Source of the DNA: Pseudoflavonifractor intestinihominis
GTDB lineage: Bacteria; Bacillota; Clostridia; Oscillospirales; Oscillospiraceae
Direction: 5' to 3'
NCBI RefSeq assembly: GCF_040096055.1
Contig: NZ_JBBMFK010000025.1
Coordinates: 1-57,997 of the forward strand
Length of the DNA: 57,997 nucleotides
This document shows, one piece after another, positions 33,711 to 41,910 of this stretch (the stretch's first letter is position 1; each line of letters starts with the position of its first letter). The position numbers and the translations under genes were made by a program. Under the pieces are notes generated by a model. The model made no database searches. It was not told the DNA's origin and saw only the letters and a program-made list of their open reading frames with translations.

Positions 33711-34657
33711 CGGGAAGACTCATTGGATACGATGGGAAGAAATACGCACTGCCCACGCTGCTGGCGTGGACGCTGAATTACGGCACCGGCACCCCCTGCG
33801 ACAGCTTTGAGGTGCGCTGTCCCTGGGGAGAGAAGCTGGACGGCGCATTGTCCGACGCGGTGGAGTTTACGGCTGAAGAGGACGGCGAGACCGTGTTCCG
33901 CGGTGTGGTGGACGAGTACGAGTGGAGCTGCGGCAGCGGCGGCAGCACCTTGCTCATCTCCGGCCGGGGCATGGCCGGGCGGCTGCTGGACAACGAGGCC
34001 CAGCCCGCCGACTACCAGACCGCCACACTGGAGGATATCCTGCGGGACCATGTGGCCCCCTACGGAATCCAGACGGCGGAGGGGGCCAGCCTGCCGGCGG
34101 TGCCCGGCTTCTCGGTGGAGAGCGGCAGCAGCGAGTGGCAGGTGCTCTACAACTTCGCACGCTACTACGGCGGAGTGGAGCCCCGTTTCGACCGGTTCGG
34201 CATCCTCCACCTGACCTCCTGGCAGGACGGAAAACGCCTGCGCCTGGACGACAGCGCCGCCGTGGAGGAGGTCCGGTGGACGGAAAAGCGCTACGGCGTG
34301 CTCTCCGAGGTGCTGGTGCGGGACAGGACCACCCAGAGCGTGCAGCGGGTGGTCAACCAGTCCGTCCTGGACAGGGGCGGCATGTGCCGGCGGGTGCTCA
34401 CCATGCCGGGCAAAAGCAGCTACCAGGCCATGCGGTACAGCGGCCGGTTCCAGCTGGAGCAGTCCGCCGCGGAGCGGCTGCGGCTGGAGCTGACATTGGC
34501 GGGCCGGGTGGCCGCCTGGCCCGGGGACCTGGTGGAACTGAATCTGGCGCGGTACAGTCTGTCCGGCGTGTGGCGGGTGCTGTCCACTGAGCACAGGGGA
34601 GACGGACAGGGACTCCGCACCACCCTGGAGCTGGGCGAGCGGGAGATCACAGTTTGA
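33707..34657 (+). CDS. Baseplate hub protein (XkdQ-like)
   Basis: The 316-residue protein begins at a GTG that overlaps the LysM stop (GTGA). It has the gp27/gpD-like hub pattern: DSFEVRCPWGE, EEDGETVFRGVVDEYEW, LLISGRGMAGRLLDNEAQPADYQ, LEDILRDHVAPYGI, and a late PGDLVELNLARYSLSGVWRVLSTEHR. It should form the trimeric hub that holds the spike. Confidence 0.85.
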   Translation: MTGRLIGYDGKKYALPTLLAWTLNYGTGTPCDSFEVRCPWGEKLDGALSDAVEFTAEEDGETVFRGVVDEYEWSCGSGGSTLLISGRGMAGRLLDNEAQPADYQTATLEDILRDHVAPYGIQTAEGASLPAVPGFSVESGSSEWQVLYNFARYYGGVEPRFDRFGILHLTSWQDGKRLRLDDSAAVEEVRWTEKRYGVLSEVLVRDRTTQSVQRVVNQSVLDRGGMCRRVLTMPGKSSYQAMRYSGRFQLEQSAAERLRLELTLAGRVAAWPGDLVELNLARYSLSGVWRVLSTEHRGDGQGLRTTLELGEREITV

Positions 34658-34672
34658 GAGAGGGGGAGGCCC

Positions 34673-35047
34673 GTGTGGCTTTCTGAGCGGAAGAGAGGCA
34701 GACAGTACGGCGAGGCCATGGTGGGACAGACCACCCTGAGCGGTGACCCGGCGGGCGTCTATCTGGATGCGGAGCGGCGGACGCTGGCGGTCTTTGCCCC
34801 CGGGGGCTACGCCTGGCGGCCCGCCGTGGGGGAAGAGGTGCTGGTGCTCAAGCAGGAGGGGGAAAAGACCTGCGCGGTGGGCGTGCGCTGCTGCGGCGAC
34901 CTGGCCCCCGGCGAGGTGCTCATCCATGCGGGCCAGGGGGACGCGGCCATTAAGCTGGGGAACGACGGCACGGTGGAGCTGATGGGACAGGTACGCATCA
35001 ACGGCGTGCCCCTGGAGGATATGCGGAACAGAGGCGGGGAAGTATGA
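34673..35047 (+). CDS. Baseplate spike/assembly protein (gp45/gpV-like)
   Basis: The 124-residue protein starts at GTG with GGGGGAGG upstream. It has an OB-fold-like part with AFAPGGYAWRPAVGEEVLVLKQ (as VFAPGGYAWRP), then LAPGEVLIHAGQGDAAIKLGNDGTVELMGQVRINGV, the repeated short beta-helix pattern of membrane-piercing spikes. Four-base overlap with the next gene. Confidence 0.75.
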   Translation: MWLSERKRGRQYGEAMVGQTTLSGDPAGVYLDAERRTLAVFAPGGYAWRPAVGEEVLVLKQEGEKTCAVGVRCCGDLAPGEVLIHAGQGDAAIKLGNDGTVELMGQVRINGVPLEDMRNRGGEV

Positions 35048-35397
35048 CGGAACTGATGATACGGGACGGGGACTATGTGCCCGACGGGACGGGCGGGCTG
35101 GCCCGGGCGGAGGGAAACGACGCCATTTTGCAGCGGGTGCTGTGGAAGCTCACTGTGCGGCGGGGCAGCTTTCCCTTCCTGCCTGAACTGGGCAGCAGGC
35201 TCTACCTCCTGCCCCGGGAAAAGCCGGGGAACCGGCTGGCCATGGCCAGACAGTACGTCCAGGAGGCCCTGGAGGGAGAGGACGGACTGGAGGTCACCGG
35301 CGTGGAGCTGACAGAGGAGCACGGAATGGGCCTGCTGAAGGTGGAGCTGACCTATGAGGGCGCCCCTATGACGGCGGGCCTGGCCCTGAAGGAGTGA
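35044..35397 (+). CDS. Baseplate wedge protein (XkdS/gp25-like)
   Basis: The 117-residue protein has DAILQRVLWKLTVRRGSFPFLPELGSRLY in the first half, the signature of the gp25/gpW lysozyme-like wedge family, and a C-terminal beta segment. It builds the inner baseplate with the J-type protein encoded next. Confidence 0.85.
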   Translation: MTELMIRDGDYVPDGTGGLARAEGNDAILQRVLWKLTVRRGSFPFLPELGSRLYLLPREKPGNRLAMARQYVQEALEGEDGLEVTGVELTEEHGMGLLKVELTYEGAPMTAGLALKE

Positions 35398-35404
35398 CGG
35401 CGAA

Positions 35405-36463
35405 ATGAAAACAGTGGACGAGATATACGGCGAGCTGGCGGCGGCCTTTGCCGGGGCCACGGGCCAGACGGCGGGACAGGACGGGGATATGGCGGTGCGC
35501 CTCTACGCGGTGGCCGCCCAGGTCTACGCCCTGTACGTCCAGGCAGACTGGACGGCGCGGCAGTGCTTCCCCCAGACGGCATCGGGGGAGCACCTGGACC
35601 AGCACGCCTTTCTGCGGGGCCTGGAGCGGAAAGAGGCGGCCCGGGCAATGGGAACCATCCGCTTCTACGTGGACCAGGCGGGCGGCACCGATTTGACCAT
35701 CCCGGCGGGCACAGTGTGCATGACGGCAGGGCTGGTGCGCTTTGAGACAACGGCGGCGGCGGTGCTCCGATCGGGGAGCCTGTACGTTGACGCGGCTGCC
35801 CAGGCAGTGGAGCCCGGAACGGCGGGAAACGCGGCGGCGGGGACCATCCTGACCATGGCGGTGGCCCCGGTGGGGGTGAGCCGGTGCTCTAACCCGGAGG
35901 GCTTTGCCGGCGGCACCGACCGGGAGGACGACGAGACCCTGCGGGTCCGGGTGCTGGAGACCTTCCGGCGGCTGCCCAACGGGGCCAACGCCGCCTTCTA
36001 TGAACAGGGGGCCCTGTCCTTCCCGGAGGTGGCTGCCGCGGCGGTGCTGCCCAGAAACCGGGGCATTGGCACCGTGGACGTGGTGGTGGCCACGGCGGCG
36101 GGCAGCCCGGACGAGGACCTGCTGGAGCGGCTGACCGCCTACTTCCAGGAGCGGCGGGAGATCGCCGTGGACGTACAGGTGCGGGCGCCCAGGGAGAAGA
36201 CGGTGGACATGTCGGTGGCGGTGTCCGCAAGAGAGGGCAGCGACGCCGCCGGTGTGCGGACAGCGGTGGAGCAGGCCCTGGGGAGCTGGTTCAACGGCGG
36301 GCTGCTGGGGCAGGACGTGCTGCGGGCCAAACTGGGAGCGGTGATTTTCGGCGTGGAGGGCGTGGCAAACTACGACCTGACCGCACCGGCGGCAGATGTG
36401 GCCGTGGAACAGGATGAACTGCCCAGACTGGGGAGCCTGAGCGTGACGGAGATGAAGGTATGA
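35405..36463 (+). CDS. Baseplate J-like protein (XkdT-like)
   Basis: The 352-residue protein is full length for the gpJ/gp47 family. It has GDMAVRLYAVAAQVYALYVQADW, the hallmark ASGEHLDQHAFLRGLERKEA, AGTVCMTAGLVRFET, the GTAGNAAAGTILTM segment, and FAGGTDREDDETLRVRVLETFR. It links hub and wedge arms in contractile baseplates. Confidence 0.92.
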   Translation: MKTVDEIYGELAAAFAGATGQTAGQDGDMAVRLYAVAAQVYALYVQADWTARQCFPQTASGEHLDQHAFLRGLERKEAARAMGTIRFYVDQAGGTDLTIPAGTVCMTAGLVRFETTAAAVLRSGSLYVDAAAQAVEPGTAGNAAAGTILTMAVAPVGVSRCSNPEGFAGGTDREDDETLRVRVLETFRRLPNGANAAFYEQGALSFPEVAAAAVLPRNRGIGTVDVVVATAAGSPDEDLLERLTAYFQERREIAVDVQVRAPREKTVDMSVAVSAREGSDAAGVRTAVEQALGSWFNGGLLGQDVLRAKLGAVIFGVEGVANYDLTAPAADVAVEQDELPRLGSLSVTEMKV

Positions 36464-37026
36464 GCTGCGGGGAGTATCTGAAGGAATTGCTGCGGCCCCT
36501 GGGGGTCTACCAACTGGAGGGCACCATCAACGGCGGCGAGCTGGAGGCCCAGGGCCAGGCCCTGGACGGCGTGGCCGGGACCCTGGACAACCTCCAGCGG
36601 GAGATGCTGCTCACCACGGCGGAGGATATGGGCCTGGAGGCTATTGAGGGCCTGCTCAGCCGCAGGCCGGTGGCTGAGACGGCGGAGGGGCGGCGGGCCG
36701 CCCTGGCCGCCCTCCTCCGCATCGGCGGGGACAGCTTCACCCTGTCGGCCATCAACGACAATCTGGCCGGGTGCGGCATCAACGCGGTGGCCAGTGAGAC
36801 TGGAACGCCGGGCACGGTGGAGGTGCGCTTCCCCGATGTGCCCGGCATCCCCGACGGCTTTGAGGCCATGCGGGCCATCATCGAGGACATCCTGCCCTGC
36901 CACCTGGCGGTGGAGTATGTGTACTGGTACGTAAACTGGGGGATGCTGGAGGAACGGTTCGCCACCTGGGGAGACCTGGAGCAGCTGGATTTGACCTGGA
37001 GCGAGATCGAAAAACTGGTGACCTGA
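36460..37026 (+). CDS. Baseplate protein XkdU/gpI-like
   Basis: The 188-residue protein overlaps the J gene by four bases. Its start LKELLRPLGVYQLEGTINGGEL, the DNLQREMLLTTAEDMGLEAIEGLLSRRP block and a YWYVNWGMLEERFATWGDLEQLDLTWSEIE tail match the DUF2313 (YmfQ/XkdU) family that attaches fibres to the baseplate. Confidence 0.85.
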   Translation: MSCGEYLKELLRPLGVYQLEGTINGGELEAQGQALDGVAGTLDNLQREMLLTTAEDMGLEAIEGLLSRRPVAETAEGRRAALAALLRIGGDSFTLSAINDNLAGCGINAVASETGTPGTVEVRFPDVPGIPDGFEAMRAIIEDILPCHLAVEYVYWYVNWGMLEERFATWGDLEQLDLTWSEIEKLVT

Positions 37027-37037
37027 GGGGGAGAAGC

Positions 37038-37496
37038 ATGAGACGGATTCAAGTGCGGCAGGGTGTGGTGCGCTACCAGAAGGAGCGGAGCGACCTGCTA
37101 CAGGAGGCGGCGGTGGCCATGGCCCGGCAGGCGGCTATGGGGCTGGAGGACGATGCGGCGGCCAAGGTTGGGGTACTCTTCCCCCAGTGGACGCCGGGGA
37201 CAGCCTACCAGATGGGGGCGCGGATCTCTGACGAGGTAGGAAGTCTGTACCGGGTAGTTCAGGACCACACGGCCCAGGCCGACTGGCCCATGGACCAGAC
37301 CCCGGCTTTATATACGCCCCTGGGTGTGACGGCGGAGGAACCGGACGCGATCCCCGAGTGGCGGCAGCCTCTGGGCTCCGAGGACGCCTACCACACCGGC
37401 GGCCGGGTGAAGTACGAGGGCAAGGTCTACGAGAGCACGGTGGACAACAACGTATGGGCCCCCGGCGTCTACGGCTGGACCGAGGTGGCGGAGTGA
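37038..37496 (+). CDS. Tail-associated protein with carbohydrate-binding module
   Basis: The 152-residue protein has an N-terminal helical part (residues 1-50) followed by two similar aromatic-rich segments. These are FPQWTPGTAYQMGARI...LYRVVQDH and EWRQPLGSEDAYHTGGRVKYEGKVYEST...PGVYGWTEV, and they have the CBM5/12 chitin-binding fold pattern common in tail tips. It could be the short receptor-binding or cell-wall-binding tip, since no classical tail fibre gene is in the block. Confidence 0.7.
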   Translation: MRRIQVRQGVVRYQKERSDLLQEAAVAMARQAAMGLEDDAAAKVGVLFPQWTPGTAYQMGARISDEVGSLYRVVQDHTAQADWPMDQTPALYTPLGVTAEEPDAIPEWRQPLGSEDAYHTGGRVKYEGKVYESTVDNNVWAPGVYGWTEVAE

Positions 37497-37939
37497 ACTG
37501 GGGCGATGTGAAATTCGGTATTCTGGCGGCGGTGGCAGCGGCGGGAAGTATGCTCACCGGGTGGCTGGGCGGTTGGGACATCGCCCTCCAGACCCTGCTG
37601 GTGCTCATGGCGGTGGACTGTATCTCCGGCGTGGTGGTGGCGGCGGTGTTCAAGCGCTCGGACAAGAGCGAGGGCGGGCGCCTGGACAGCGGCGCCGGAT
37701 TCCGGGGCCTGTGCAAGAAAGGGGCGGAGCTGGTTCTGGTGCTGCTGGCCGTTCGGCTGGACGCCCTTACCGGCAGCGGCCAGTACGCCCGGATGGCGGT
37801 GCTGATCTTCTTCATCGGCAATGAGGGGCTGTCCATCCTGGAGAATCTGGGCCTGATGGGGGTGCCTTACCCCGCCTTCCTGAAAAACGCCCTGGAAGTG
37901 CTGCTGGAAAAAGGCGACCAGGGGGAGTCGGAGCAGTAA
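37493..37939 (+). CDS. Phage holin (toxin secretion/phage lysis holin family)
   Basis: The 148-residue membrane protein starts with GTG at 37493, overlapping the previous stop. It has the family pattern of three to four membrane segments (VKFGILAAVAAAGSMLTGWLGG; LQTLLVLMAVDCISGVVVAAVF; KKGAELVLVLLAVRLDAL; MAVLIFFIGNEGLSILENLGLMGVPYP) with the conserved MxxDxxxG and NExxSIxEN motifs. Last gene of the phage block. No endolysin gene follows. Confidence 0.88.
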   Translation: MNWGDVKFGILAAVAAAGSMLTGWLGGWDIALQTLLVLMAVDCISGVVVAAVFKRSDKSEGGRLDSGAGFRGLCKKGAELVLVLLAVRLDALTGSGQYARMAVLIFFIGNEGLSILENLGLMGVPYPAFLKNALEVLLEKGDQGESEQ

Positions 37940-37944
37940 AAAGA

Positions 37945-37972
37945 CCCCGGCCGTGAAGATACACGGTCGGGG
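37945..37972. terminator. Hairpin between the holin and SLH genes
   Basis: CCCCGGCCGTG with CACGGTCGGGG, 6-base loop and one G-T type pair. There is no clear T run on the plus strand but AAAAAG on the left, so it terminates better for the minus-strand gene (TTTTT after it). Confidence 0.6.
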
Positions 37973-37982
37973 CGTCGCTGCA

Positions 37983-38480
37983 TCAGTGAAAGAAACGGGT
38001 GAAGATGCCGGTGACCTCTTCGGCGGTCAGGGTGTCCTGGGGTGCCATCAGGCCGCCCTCCGCCCAGAGAATTAAGCCGGTGTCCGTGGCCCAGTAGAGG
38101 GAGTCGTCCGCCCAGGGGGAGATGCCGTCAAAGTCGTTGCATTCCGCTAAATTGCCGAAGGTGCGGGTATCAAAGCCCAGAAAGTTGCCCACACGGCGGA
38201 GCACCACGGCGGCCTCCTCCCGGGTGATGGGCCGGTCGGGGTCAAAGCGGCCCCAGCCAGTGCCCAGCAAAAAGCCCATATCAGCCGCCCAGCAGATGGC
38301 AGCGGTATCGGAACGGTTGTGGGTGACGTCGTAAAACACGCCGGTGTCCTCGTAGGGTACGCCGCCGAAGGCCTCCCACAGGACAACGGTAAACTCGCCC
38401 CGGGTGACGGGGCCGGAAGCGGCCCAACAGGCGGGACAGAGCAGGGCGAGGGAGAGCACAAGAGCAAAGAGACGCCTCAC
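37983..38480 (-). CDS. Small secreted SLH-domain protein
   Basis: The 165-residue protein has a signal peptide (MRRLFALVLSLALLCPACWA-AS) and three SLH-like units and nothing else (VTRGEFTVVLWEAFGG; AAICWAADMGFLLGTGWGRFDPDRPITREEAAVVLRRV; LYWATDTGLILWAEGG...LTAEEVTGIFTRFFH). The GTG start at 38480 follows AGGAGGTGATACC. Such SLH-only proteins may decorate the wall or act as adaptors. It is convergent with the phage-like block and follows the HAAS operon by 42 bases. Confidence 0.8.
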   Translation of the reverse strand: MRRLFALVLSLALLCPACWAASGPVTRGEFTVVLWEAFGGVPYEDTGVFYDVTHNRSDTAAICWAADMGFLLGTGWGRFDPDRPITREEAAVVLRRVGNFLGFDTRTFGNLAECNDFDGISPWADDSLYWATDTGLILWAEGGLMAPQDTLTAEEVTGIFTRFFH

Positions 38481-38521
38481 GGTATCACCTCCTGGGGAGA
38501 AGATACCATAAAATGGATAAA

Positions 38522-39238
38522 TTATCCGTCGTAAGAGCACCACTCGCAGAGGAGATCGCCCTGGGCGTCATAGGCACGGGCCAGGGTGGAGGAAGCGCCT
38601 TCACCGGGATTCCACACCTGCTGGCACAGCCAGAAGGGGCTGTCCGGCGAGAGCCGGGTGCAGTCGGCGGCGCTGCCGTATTCCAGCAGCCAGTCCCGGG
38701 GGGAAAGACCGCCCGATTCGCTGAAGTTGTACCAGCCCTGATAGAGCTCAATACGGGCCACGTCGGGCAATGTACACACGGCAAGCGAGACCCATTCCCA
38801 GTACCAGTCGCCGTTGTCAAAGGGATTTTCGCCAATGCTTTCATCCAGCAGGTAGGCGCTGGCGTACTGGAGATGGACCACCACCAGAGGAGCATCCTCA
38901 GAAGGCGTGAGAAGATAAACAGGAAATTTGGGCTGAGACCAGAAGAGGCCGGCCCTGGAATGGCTGGTCACCGCCCAGCCGTCCCCCTGGCGGCTGACCA
39001 GCCAGTGGCTCCCCTCTCCGTCATCGTACGGAGAGGGAGTGATCTCCTGAAAATGGATGGTACCCTGGGCCACCACCGGGCCGGGGTTGAGACCGTAGGA
39101 CAGCAGGGCGGCCCGATGAGCCAGACCGGGCGTGGGCATGGGAGAACCGGACGCCCACCAGTAGAACACCAGAGAAAACAGCAGAAACAGAATACTGAGG
39201 ACCAGACGGACTCTTCGGGAAGGTGTGGGCAGCTTCAC
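38522..39238 (-). CDS. Membrane-anchored protein, second copy of the HAAS partner
   Basis: The 238-residue protein has one N-terminal membrane helix (VRLVLSILFLLFSLVFYWWA) and an extracytoplasmic beta-rich domain. It is a paralogue of the product of 40037-40702: both have a [SF]P-[MI]PT-[PI]G-x-A-x-RAA stretch after the helix and an AYDAxGxL-type stretch near the end. It starts at GTG overlapping the previous stop by four bases (GTGA). Function unknown. Confidence 0.6.
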   Translation of the reverse strand: MKLPTPSRRVRLVLSILFLLFSLVFYWWASGSPMPTPGLAHRAALLSYGLNPGPVVAQGTIHFQEITPSPYDDGEGSHWLVSRQGDGWAVTSHSRAGLFWSQPKFPVYLLTPSEDAPLVVVHLQYASAYLLDESIGENPFDNGDWYWEWVSLAVCTLPDVARIELYQGWYNFSESGGLSPRDWLLEYGSAADCTRLSPDSPFWLCQQVWNPGEGASSTLARAYDAQGDLLCEWCSYDG

Positions 39239-40032
39239 GGCTCGGTCACCTCCTGGGCGGTGAACTGGTAGACCAGCTGGTGGTCATCCCCAAACTCAAT
39301 GGTAAAGGTCTGAGGTGGGGAGACGGGCTGGGAGAAGTACACGGAAATGCTATAAAATTGGCGGAACAGCCCCCGCTCCGAGCGGGCGGAGAGGCGTGGA
39401 GGGTCAGAGAGCGGGCCATCATCTCCATTGAGAGAGACAGGAAGATACTCGGCGTCCAGCGGGGAGAGCCAGAAGGCGGGACACAGGGCGGAGACCACCA
39501 GCTCCAGACGGTATTCCGGCTCCGCCAGGGGAATGCCGTCCACGTCGGCGTCAATCCGGTAGAGCAGGGCGGCGCCGGTGTCGGAGAAGAAATAGGAGCT
39601 GATTTGTCCGCCGCCCAGGGCGGCGCCGGAGGCCAAAATGGTACTGTTCGGATAGAGCCGTTCCACATCGGCCAAAACCAGATCCTGGGGGTCGGAAAAG
39701 GGCGCCCAGGTCTTGCCTGCCATGACCCCGTCCTGGGCGGTAAAGAATCCGGCACATAAAATCAGGAGCGCCAGAACACAGAACACCCGGGTGAGGCGGG
39801 GATACCAGGGACTGTGGAGCCTGTCCAGGTCGGCACCCAGCTGGTCGGCGTCGCCCATGGCGGCGGCCGCCTCCTGACGGGCCTGCCGGGGGTCCATGCC
39901 CCCGTCCTGGAGGGCCTGGGCGTGGTCCTCCATGTGGCCCAGCAGCTCCTCATAAATCTGTTCCCGGGCCGGGCGGAAGCGGATATAGCGGCACACCCGG
40001 TCGCAGTATTGACGAATAGGGTCCCAGGCCAT
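39235..40032 (-). CDS. HAAS-domain membrane protein, second copy
   Basis: The 265-residue protein has an N-terminal HAAS/permease-prefix-like domain (QIYEELLGHMEDHAQALQDGGMDPRQARQEAAAAMGDADQLGADLDRLH, about residues 22-72), one membrane helix (VFCVLALLILCAGFF) and an outside beta-rich domain. HAAS domains are known as membrane-associated signalling modules often encoded with PadR regulators. Clear paralogue of 40704-41504. No enzymatic motif. Confidence 0.7.
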   Translation of the reverse strand: MAWDPIRQYCDRVCRYIRFRPAREQIYEELLGHMEDHAQALQDGGMDPRQARQEAAAAMGDADQLGADLDRLHSPWYPRLTRVFCVLALLILCAGFFTAQDGVMAGKTWAPFSDPQDLVLADVERLYPNSTILASGAALGGGQISSYFFSDTGAALLYRIDADVDGIPLAEPEYRLELVVSALCPAFWLSPLDAEYLPVSLNGDDGPLSDPPRLSARSERGLFRQFYSISVYFSQPVSPPQTFTIEFGDDHQLVYQFTAQEVTEP

Positions 40033-40036
40033 GGGA

Positions 40037-40702
40037 TTACCTCCCTTCGGAATCGGATAGGGTTATGCCGTACCGCTCAGACCAGATGCTGGGGACGGGG
40101 CTCTCGTAGACCAGAGCGCCGGAGGCATCATAGCCCCGGAGCTGGACAGCATCCAGAACCACGGGGGTGCCCGAAAGCGACTGGGCCAGGGGCAGGAAAA
40201 AGAGCTGGTTGCCCAGCGCCAGAGCGGGCGACGTGATCAGGGGCTGAATATCCCTGAGATCGGAATCAAGGCAGGGATGGACGGCCTCCACCCTGGTGAT
40301 GGAATCAGTCTGGCTGTAAATGAGGACATATTGGGGAGATGACCTTGCGGCGGCAGTCAGGGGGAGATCGGGAGAGGGCTCCAGGACAACGGGGCGATCC
40401 CACTGATGCCAGGAGACGTCGTAGTAGGAAAAGGTAAAGAGTGCATACCGGCCCTCCCACTGGAGGACATAGCCCCGGTCAAAATCGGGAGCGTCCTCGG
40501 GGAGCTCATCCCGGGTGAACTCGGCCACAATTTCACCGGGGCCGAACAGTATCTCTTGTTGAGCGGCACGGAGTGCGGCACCGATTGTAGGGATGGGAAA
40601 ACTCAGGGACGCCACCAGCAGAACCAACAAGAAGAGAAGCAGAAGGGCATCGGTAATGATACGCCGGCGGCGCACGGCAGCGGAACAAGGGGAGTCATTC
40701 AT
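40037..40702 (-). CDS. Membrane-anchored protein, first copy of the HAAS partner
   Basis: The 221-residue protein has a basic N-terminus, one membrane helix (ALLLLFLLVLLVASLSFPI) and an extracytoplasmic domain. It pairs with the HAAS-domain gene just upstream (one-base gap). See its paralogue at 38522-39238. No family recognised beyond this. Confidence 0.55.
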   Translation of the reverse strand: MNDSPCSAAVRRRRIITDALLLLFLLVLLVASLSFPIPTIGAALRAAQQEILFGPGEIVAEFTRDELPEDAPDFDRGYVLQWEGRYALFTFSYYDVSWHQWDRPVVLEPSPDLPLTAAARSSPQYVLIYSQTDSITRVEAVHPCLDSDLRDIQPLITSPALALGNQLFFLPLAQSLSGTPVVLDAVQLRGYDASGALVYESPVPSIWSERYGITLSDSEGR

Positions 40703-40703
40703 C

Positions 40704-41504
40704 TCAAGCCCCTCCTCTCAGAGGGAGGGTAAAGGAGATCTCCTCCCCAAAGCGGTCAAAGGTGAAGGTCAGCTCCCGGGCGGCGGGATTCAGAAGCTGC
40801 ACGTCTATCGTGTACCAGTTGACAAAAGGCGTGTAGTCTGTGGTGCCTGAGTAACAGTGGGGAAGTTCAGCAGCAACATTAATAGAGGAACTGCTGAGTT
40901 GGACGAGATACTCCTCACAGGAGAGATAGGTGCCGCCCAGATCATCCCTGGCAGAGAGCCAGTTGGTAAATTCCACGTCCCGGATCCAGGGCGTATGGGG
41001 AATGCGGAGCAGGGCAACCACCGTGGGGGTGGGCGAGGTCTCCAGCACAATGACCTCCTCCACGGTGACGTTGTAATCTCTGGCGGAGAAGGTGAGGTTG
41101 GGGCGGTAGTTTACCGTGGCGTCAAAACCCTGGTAAAACTGGCGCAGAGAGTGAGAAGCGTCAGGAAACATGGGGGGCAGCACTTCAAAGTGGAAGAGGG
41201 CGACGAGCAGAGCCACCGCCGTCATGAGCTTGACTGCCCGGCGGAACCAGATCTGGAACCAGCCCAGCCGGGGATTATGTACCGCGTCCAGCGCGTGGCC
41301 CAGAGCAGCAGGGTCGCCCATGGCGGCTATGGCCTGCTGCTGAGCCTCTTCCGGGGGCATATCGGGGTGGGCCTCCAGCAGCGCTTCCATGCGCTCCTGG
41401 AGGTGGTCGGTCAGCTCGGCGGCGATGGCATGGTGGTCCGGGGAGAAGCGGATCTCCCGGCAGACCGCGATGCAGTAATCCTCAAAGGTACGCAGTTCCG
41501 GCAT
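40704..41504 (-). CDS. HAAS-domain membrane protein, first copy
   Basis: The 266-residue protein has a HAAS-like helical domain (IAAELTDHLQERMEALLEAHPDMPPEEAQQQAIAAMGDPAALGHALDAVH, about residues 27-77), one membrane helix (LMTAVALLVALFHFEVLPP) and a beta-rich outside domain. It is the first gene after padR (33-base gap) with a good RBS (AAAGGAGGGATACC). It is probably the direct partner in PadR-linked membrane stress sensing; that role is inferred from the family. Confidence 0.7.
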   Translation of the reverse strand: MPELRTFEDYCIAVCREIRFSPDHHAIAAELTDHLQERMEALLEAHPDMPPEEAQQQAIAAMGDPAALGHALDAVHNPRLGWFQIWFRRAVKLMTAVALLVALFHFEVLPPMFPDASHSLRQFYQGFDATVNYRPNLTFSARDYNVTVEEVIVLETSPTPTVVALLRIPHTPWIRDVEFTNWLSARDDLGGTYLSCEEYLVQLSSSSINVAAELPHCYSGTTDYTPFVNWYTIDVQLLNPAARELTFTFDRFGEEISFTLPLRGGA

Positions 41505-41537
41505 GGTATCCCTCCTTTCGTGGGGAAAGGAGGGAAC

Positions 41538-41882
41538 TCAGGCCATAGCCCCGGCGGTACCGGTGACGATAGCGTTGACCTTCTGGGAAAATACCTGCCA
41601 CTCCGCCTTCTTCTCGTCCAGCAGCCGCAGGCCCTTCCTGGTGATATGGTAGTACTTCCGTTTCCGGCCGGAGGGGGCCTCCTTCTCGTAGGAGGTGACC
41701 GCCTTCTCATTCTCCAGGCCGTGGAGAATGGGGTAGAGGGTGCCCTCCTTGAGGGTGAAGGTGTGATCGCTGCGGGCCTCCAGCTGGGAAATCATCTCGT
41801 AGCCGTACATATCGCCGCCGGAGAGCAGGGAGAGAATGAGCAGGGTGGTGCTGCCGGAGAGCAGGCTTTTGTCGGGCTTCAT
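41538..41882 (-). CDS. PadR-family transcriptional regulator
   Basis: The 114-residue protein is the short PadR type. It has the winged helix with LLILSLLSGGDMYGYEMISQLEARS, the hallmark FTLKEGTLYPILHGLENEKAVTSYE, and RKRKYYHITRKGLRLLDEKKAEW. The start at 41882 follows AAGGAGGCTCCCCT. It probably represses its own operon, which encodes the four downstream membrane proteins, through the large palindrome at its promoter. PadR proteins respond to small molecules or cell-envelope antibiotics in related operons. Confidence 0.93.
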   Translation of the reverse strand: MKPDKSLLSGSTTLLILSLLSGGDMYGYEMISQLEARSDHTFTLKEGTLYPILHGLENEKAVTSYEKEAPSGRKRKYYHITRKGLRLLDEKKAEWQVFSQKVNAIVTGTAGAMA

Positions 41883-41910
41883 AGGGGAGCCTCCTTTCTT
41901 ATAATAAAAT

